From Bacillota bacterium (lineage in GTDB: Bacteria; Bacillota; Bacilli; Bacillales; Bacillaceae_J), in contig JAEWMK010000286.1 of the NCBI GenBank assembly GCA_023457235.1, positions 1 through 9,555 on the forward strand: DNA of 9,555 bases. Reading direction: 5' to 3'. Under the pieces are notes generated by a model, which did not search any database, was not told the DNA's origin, and was given only the letters and a program-made list of their open reading frames with translations. This document shows, in pieces, positions 6,689 through 9,555 of this stretch; the stretch's first letter is position 1, and every line of letters begins with the position of its first letter. Position numbers and translations under genes: made by a program.

Positions 6689-6717
6689 AGCTTAACAATT
6701 GGACACAATACTGTCAA
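6689..6717 (-). promoter_or_regulatory. SigA-type promoter of guaB
   Basis: On the minus strand a perfect -35 TTGACA (6717-6712) and TAAGCT (6694-6689) as the -10 are separated by 17 bases. The predicted start falls about 40 bases before the guaB ATG. The ten bases after the -10 (ACTAATAATA) contain no G. The region 6642-6776 also must hold the yaaC promoter on the plus strand, for which I see only weak candidates (TCGACA at 6733-6738 and AT-rich sequence at 6741-6753). Confidence 0.75.
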
Positions 6718-6776
6718 GGAACGACAATTATCTCGACAATATTTTTATATAAAGTGTTAATTGGAGGCAAATCAGT

Positions 6777-7787
6777 ATGAGCTCTTGGGATTCTATTTGG
6801 AAACCATTCGCAATTTATCATTCCTCAATCAATGTACAAAGATACCTTTTACATAGCTATCAACATAACGGTATCGATGATTCCGAAAAGAAGAGCTTCG
6901 AAAACTGCTATCCATTTATTTATTACTTGGATCATGGAAAGAGCTATTACGAGCTTTCGAAACAAGCTCCATTCTCTATCAAACCAATTTTATTATTTTA
7001 TGGAATGGTGCAGCTCCTTAAGGCCTGTCTTCTGACAGTTGATCCGGAGTACCCCGAATCCTCTACTGTTCTAGCACATGGTGTTACAACACGTAAAAGA
7101 AAAAAAAGAAATTATGATTTTTTAAAAGACGAAGTAAAGGCTCAAAAAAACGGTTTATTTTCACATGTTGCTGTCAAAATGTTTCATGTGAAACACAATC
7201 TAGATTCGGAAAAATTCACTATGGACTTTCTATTAGGACGGATCCCTGAATTAGACCACCTCTTTCAAGTTAGTGTAGATAAACAGCAAAACTATAAAAT
7301 AGCAGGCCTAGATGACCAAACTTTTATCATACCGGCTTGCATATTAGATGATTTGCATATGACGGTTGACCGCTTCGATAATTTTTTAAAAGAAATATTA
7401 TCTTTTGATTACCAAATAATCAACAAGGCGGGCACAGGTAGCAAACAACCTAACTTTATCGAATTGCAAGTGAATGGCTCAATAAATCCCAATGATTGTT
7501 CGCCACTCCAATTTGATTGCTTTGAAAATACATTACATATCCCCACCTATAAAGAGCAGTTTTTGTTTTTTCCAGAGATCTTAACTCATTATTTGCTGCT
7601 TTATAATTTAAGTATGATTAGCAGGTATGAGACTGAATGGTGGAGTGAGCTATTGCATGGCTTCGACAGCTTAGATTACCCATTTATTGAGCAATTCTTA
7701 AGTGTAACTGCTGTAAAAGTTCCGTATCTTATTAATCAATACTTACAAAAACAAAATTCAAGTAAAGGGAAGGGATTGCCCATGTAA
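6777..7787 (+). CDS. yaaC: YaaC family protein of unknown function
   Basis: This 336-residue protein matches YaaC by position (divergent from guaB, on the gyrA side) and by recalled family features. No biochemical role is established. The start at ATG 6777 is supported by GGAGG at 6763-6767, nine bases upstream. There is no signal peptide or clear membrane span; residues 70-90 (PILLFYGMVQLLKACLLTV) are hydrophobic but interrupted by polar residues, so the protein is probably cytosolic. A strongly basic patch TRKRKKR lies at about 105-111. Codons 135-140 (MFHVKH) overlap a parS-like site, so that peptide is probably shaped by DNA function rather than protein function. As I recall, B. subtilis YaaC is about 315 residues, so this one is slightly longer. 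Its last codons (KGKGLPM) lie within an inverted repeat that spans the stop codon. Confidence 0.85.
   Translation: MSSWDSIWKPFAIYHSSINVQRYLLHSYQHNGIDDSEKKSFENCYPFIYYLDHGKSYYELSKQAPFSIKPILLFYGMVQLLKACLLTVDPEYPESSTVLAHGVTTRKRKKRNYDFLKDEVKAQKNGLFSHVAVKMFHVKHNLDSEKFTMDFLLGRIPELDHLFQVSVDKQQNYKIAGLDDQTFIIPACILDDLHMTVDRFDNFLKEILSFDYQIINKAGTGSKQPNFIELQVNGSINPNDCSPLQFDCFENTLHIPTYKEQFLFFPEILTHYLLLYNLSMISRYETEWWSELLHGFDSLDYPFIEQFLSVTAVKVPYLINQYLQKQNSSKGKGLPM
7180..7195. promoter_or_regulatory. parS-like centromere site within yaaC
   Basis: TGTTTCATGTGAAACA matches the Bacillus parS consensus TGTTTCACGTGAAACA at 15 of 16 bases; the change is C to T in the central CG. ParB (Spo0J) binds such sites, spreads, and loads SMC for origin segregation. 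The site lies in coding DNA a few kilobases from gyrA, thus near oriC, where parS sites cluster. The MFHVKH peptide it encodes is what a parS in this frame yields. The off-consensus centre leaves binding strength uncertain. Confidence 0.8.
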
Positions 7788-7809
7788 GTGCTTGAGAGTA
7801 GCACTTTTT
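7786..7809 (+). terminator. Probable terminator of yaaC
   Basis: AAGTGCT (7786-7792) pairs with AGCACTT (7800-7806) around a 7-base loop, followed by a run of five T (7805-7809). It begins inside the yaaC stop codon. A further inverted repeat, AAGGGAAGGG (7765-7774) with CCCTTCCCTT (7817-7826), encloses it and could strengthen the fold. Confidence 0.7.
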
Positions 7810-7810
7810 G

Positions 7811-7935
7811 GACAGACCCTTCCCTTATAATCAAATGCGCCTTGGCGTATTTGCGCCCAGATTTTTTCGAGCCCGCTCGAAAAACTTCCTCTGAAAATCT
7901 GTGGCATCCGCCGGAGGCTCTTAACTTTATTCAAC
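7811..7935. repeat. Multi-hairpin repeat element between yaaC and the HD-GYP gene
   Basis: This noncoding stretch folds into nested stems. AAATGCGCC (7833-7841) pairs with GGCGTATTT (7844-7852). CAGATTTT (7858-7865) pairs with AAAATCTG (7894-7901). TTTTTCGAG (7863-7871) could alternatively pair with CTCGAAAAA (7876-7884) around CCCG. The AATGCGCC-TTGGCG-ATTTGCGCCCAGA wording is one I recall as a common dispersed element at Bacillus gene ends, where its minus strand gives spurious small ORFs reading IWAQIRQGAFDYKG. Only one copy is in the window, so copy number is unverified. Confidence 0.6.
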
Positions 7936-7947
7936 AGAATAAAGTTA
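7922..7947. other. Perfect 11-bp hairpin over the HD-GYP stop codon
   Basis: TAACTTTATTC (7922-7932) pairs perfectly with GAATAAAGTTA (7937-7947) around AACA, and the arm includes the stop codon of the HD-GYP gene. On the minus strand it is not followed by a T-run, so it may be a 3'-end stabilising hairpin or the edge of the adjacent repeat rather than a normal terminator. Confidence 0.6.
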
Positions 7948-9030
7948 TAGAATTTCTTCGATAAAAAGATCGCGCTGATTAACAAGCTGGATGATCTCCC
8001 CAGATTCATCTAATCTGACCATTGGCCTTGTCGGGGATTTTTGTTCGATAAAAACAATTTCTCCAATCTTATTATTCGATAAACGGACCTTTGTCCCAGA
8101 AGAAAAATTGGTCATGATTTTAGTTAAAGTTTGGACAACCTTCATATCAAATTTGCCAAACTGGTCCTGTAATATTGATTCTAATACTTTAAATGGAGAT
8201 TGCTTACTGCGGTAATTTCTTTCTGACGTCATGGCATGGTATACATCGGCAACAGAGATAATTCTTTCATAAGGGTGTAAATAATCTGAACTAACACCAT
8301 TAGGGTAGCCACTTCCATCAATTCGTTCATGATGCTGATAGACAGCCTTTTTCACTTCATCTTTGAGAAGTTTAATATCCTTTAAAAGGATGTAGCTGTA
8401 GACTGGGTGTTTTTTGACCTCTTCAAATTCCTCTCTTGTCAATGGACCTTTTTTATTCATAATTTTCATAGGAATTTTAGCCATACCGCAATCACACATA
8501 GCTCCCGCAATACCAATCTGAATATAATCTCCTTTTGAGAAGTTAAGCACACTAGCCAATACAGCTGACATTGCTGCAACTGAAATAGCATGATGATATA
8601 AGTAGTCCTCCACTGTTGAATAATGGTGCAGAGTAAATAATTCCCGCGGGTTTTCAATTGCGCCCTCAATAATCGGTACTACTAATGTCCTTACAGCTGG
8701 CATATCGATGGCCATACCTGACTGCCAACTTTGAAACAGCCTTTTATAACCTTGGACAGCCTTTAAGTACTTCTCTGTAAAGCTATGTTGGACTATTGTA
8801 GTTTCTTCCTTTTTGAGTTGATCATCATCTTCAATCCAAGCAGGTTTAAATGGCTCACCAGTAACAAGGGTAGGCTCTACCGCTACTTCCTTTATTAAAA
8901 AGGCATTAAGTATTCCTATTGTTTTTTCTGATAAGACTGTTTTCTGTGGAACAATTGGGAAATTAGTTAGTGAAAAGACATCTGCAGATAATATACAGCC
9001 TTCTATTAATTGACTAGTCTGGATTTTCAT
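7945..9030 (-). CDS. HD-GYP domain protein with altered HD motif
   Basis: HD-GYP proteins are typically metal-dependent phosphodiesterases that hydrolyse cyclic di-GMP. This 361-residue protein has an N-terminal region of about 140 residues with no domain I recognise, the HD-GYP domain at about 140-310, and a short beta-rich tail (about 310-361). The tell-tale HHERIDGSGYPNG (233-245) and the KHP ligand at His208 are intact, as is His146/147. The HD pair is replaced by Cys179-Asp180 in MCDCGMAKIP, where HD-I-GK is usual, and the later AD-x-x-DA motif reads ADVYHAMTSERNYR (261-274), with His265 in place of Asp. Activity may therefore be changed or lost. No signal peptide or membrane span is seen. 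The ATG at 9030 has GGGGG at 9041-9045; the gap to gyrA is only 23 bases with no terminator, so it is probably co-transcribed with gyrA. Confidence 0.88.
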   Translation of the reverse strand: MKIQTSQLIEGCILSADVFSLTNFPIVPQKTVLSEKTIGILNAFLIKEVAVEPTLVTGEPFKPAWIEDDDQLKKEETTIVQHSFTEKYLKAVQGYKRLFQSWQSGMAIDMPAVRTLVVPIIEGAIENPRELFTLHHYSTVEDYLYHHAISVAAMSAVLASVLNFSKGDYIQIGIAGAMCDCGMAKIPMKIMNKKGPLTREEFEEVKKHPVYSYILLKDIKLLKDEVKKAVYQHHERIDGSGYPNGVSSDYLHPYERIISVADVYHAMTSERNYRSKQSPFKVLESILQDQFGKFDMKVVQTLTKIMTNFSSGTKVRLSNNKIGEIVFIEQKSPTRPMVRLDESGEIIQLVNQRDLFIEEIL

Positions 9031-9053
9031 AAATGTCTTTCCCCCTTAACTAA

Positions 9054-9555
9054 TTATTCATCTTGACCCGGTTCTGAATCCTCTGGCACTTCTTCCTTTA
9101 GTTCTTCAACTGTTATTTCTTCAGCTGTTGTTTCTTGGCCTTCCACTTCATTCTCCGGCTGTTCTTCTTCCTCTTCTTCACGATCAACTTTTGCAACAGT
9201 TGAAACAACCTCATTTTCATCAAGACGCATTAATTTAACACCTTGTGTATTACGTCCGGTAATTGAAATTGTATCTATAGCCATCCGAATAACAATGCCG
9301 CTTTCGGTGATGAGCATTAAATCCTCTTCACCTGTCACTGCTTTAATCGCAGATAATGGTCCATTCTTCTCGGTAATATTACAAGTCTTAATCCCTTTAC
9401 CACCGCGGCTTTGCATGCGATATTCGCTTAATGGTGTACGTTTACCGTAGCCAAAGCGCGTGACAACTAAAACATCTTCTTTTCCTTCGATAATTTCCAT
9501 ACCGATGACATAGTCATCTTCATTCAGGTTGATCCCTTTTACACCAGTTGCCAAT
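9054..9555 (-). CDS. gyrA: DNA gyrase subunit A, C-terminal end (partial)
   Basis: Gyrase subunit A cuts and rejoins DNA in the ATP-driven introduction of negative supercoils. Only the last 167 or so codons are visible; the reading frame enters from the window edge, and the first visible triplet TTG encodes an internal leucine, not a start. The sequence is the end of the C-terminal beta-pinwheel that wraps DNA: repeated blade strands such as VLVVTRFGYGKRTPLSEY and LMLITESGIVIRMAIDTI, and the QSRGGKGIKT turn, a variant of the GyrA box. After VVSTVAKVDR comes an acidic tail of about 45 residues (EEEEEEQPENEVEG onward to PGQDE), consistent with the acidic C-terminal tails known in GyrA. It ends in TAA, followed 23 bases later by the HD-GYP gene. 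Identification is secure. Confidence 0.97.
   Translation of the reverse strand, partial: LATGVKGINLNEDDYVIGMEIIEGKEDVLVVTRFGYGKRTPLSEYRMQSRGGKGIKTCNITEKNGPLSAIKAVTGEEDLMLITESGIVIRMAIDTISITGRNTQGVKLMRLDENEVVSTVAKVDREEEEEEQPENEVEGQETTAEEITVEELKEEVPEDSEPGQDE

Noticed and set aside
6642..6776. Purine riboswitch or PurR site ahead of guaB
   Set aside because: The leader is only about 40 bases after the predicted start and lacks the conserved purine aptamer sequences; no clear PurBox pair was seen.
7758..8009. An 83-codon minus-strand ORF across the yaaC end and the repeat
   Set aside because: It runs through the 7811-7935 repeat and the HD-GYP gene end in another frame; its IWAQIRQGAFDYKG stretch is typical of translated repeat DNA.
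9552..9554. TTG as a start codon for the gyrA fragment
   Set aside because: It is an internal leucine codon; the conserved gyrase frame continues to the window edge.

Overview
The window is a near-origin chromosomal segment from a low-GC Gram-positive of the family Bacillaceae (Bacillus sensu lato). Reading along the minus strand, the order gyrA (end), an HD-GYP gene, divergent yaaC/guaB, dacA, pdxS, pdxT, serS matches the gyrA-to-serS segment next to oriC in Bacillus. Supporting signs are strong AGGAGG-type ribosome binding sites, a serS T-box leader, a Bacillus-type DacA (PBP5), the DXP-independent PdxS/PdxT route to vitamin B6, and a parS-like site. I cannot name the species. No rRNA operon lies between gyrA and yaaC/guaB, where B. 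subtilis has rrnO.

Layout by coordinate: 1-1021 serS (minus, 3' end outside the window); 1022-1579 a long serS leader with a T-box riboswitch, its terminator and three 52-bp tandem repeats; 1580-2170 pdxT (minus); 2223-2370 a structured intergenic repeat; 2373-3260 pdxS (minus); 3391-3452 a strong terminator closing dacA; 3491-4855 dacA (minus, TTG start); 4926-5072 a second copy of the 2223-2370 repeat; 5105-5135 the guaB terminator; 5178-6641 guaB (minus); 6642-6776 a divergent promoter region; 6777-7787 yaaC (plus), containing a parS-like site; 7811-7947 another repeat element and a hairpin; 7945-9030 an HD-GYP-domain gene (minus); 9054-9555 the C-terminal end of gyrA (minus, 5' part outside).

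The genes are mostly housekeeping: DNA supercoiling (GyrA), GMP synthesis (GuaB), peptidoglycan trimming (DacA), pyridoxal 5'-phosphate synthesis (PdxS makes PLP with ammonia from PdxT) and seryl-tRNA charging (SerS, sensed by its own T-box). The less ordinary content is between the genes. At least three families of short structured repeats occupy gene junctions: the 2223/4926 pair, the 7811-7935 element and the 52-bp tandem array. Two further REP-like hairpins lie at 1223-1253 and 3460-3488. The HD-GYP protein has substitutions in its metal-binding HD motif. I found no wholly new system; the best leads are the alternating-hairpin array in the serS leader, the covarying repeat pair, the parS-like site and the degenerate HD-GYP active site.
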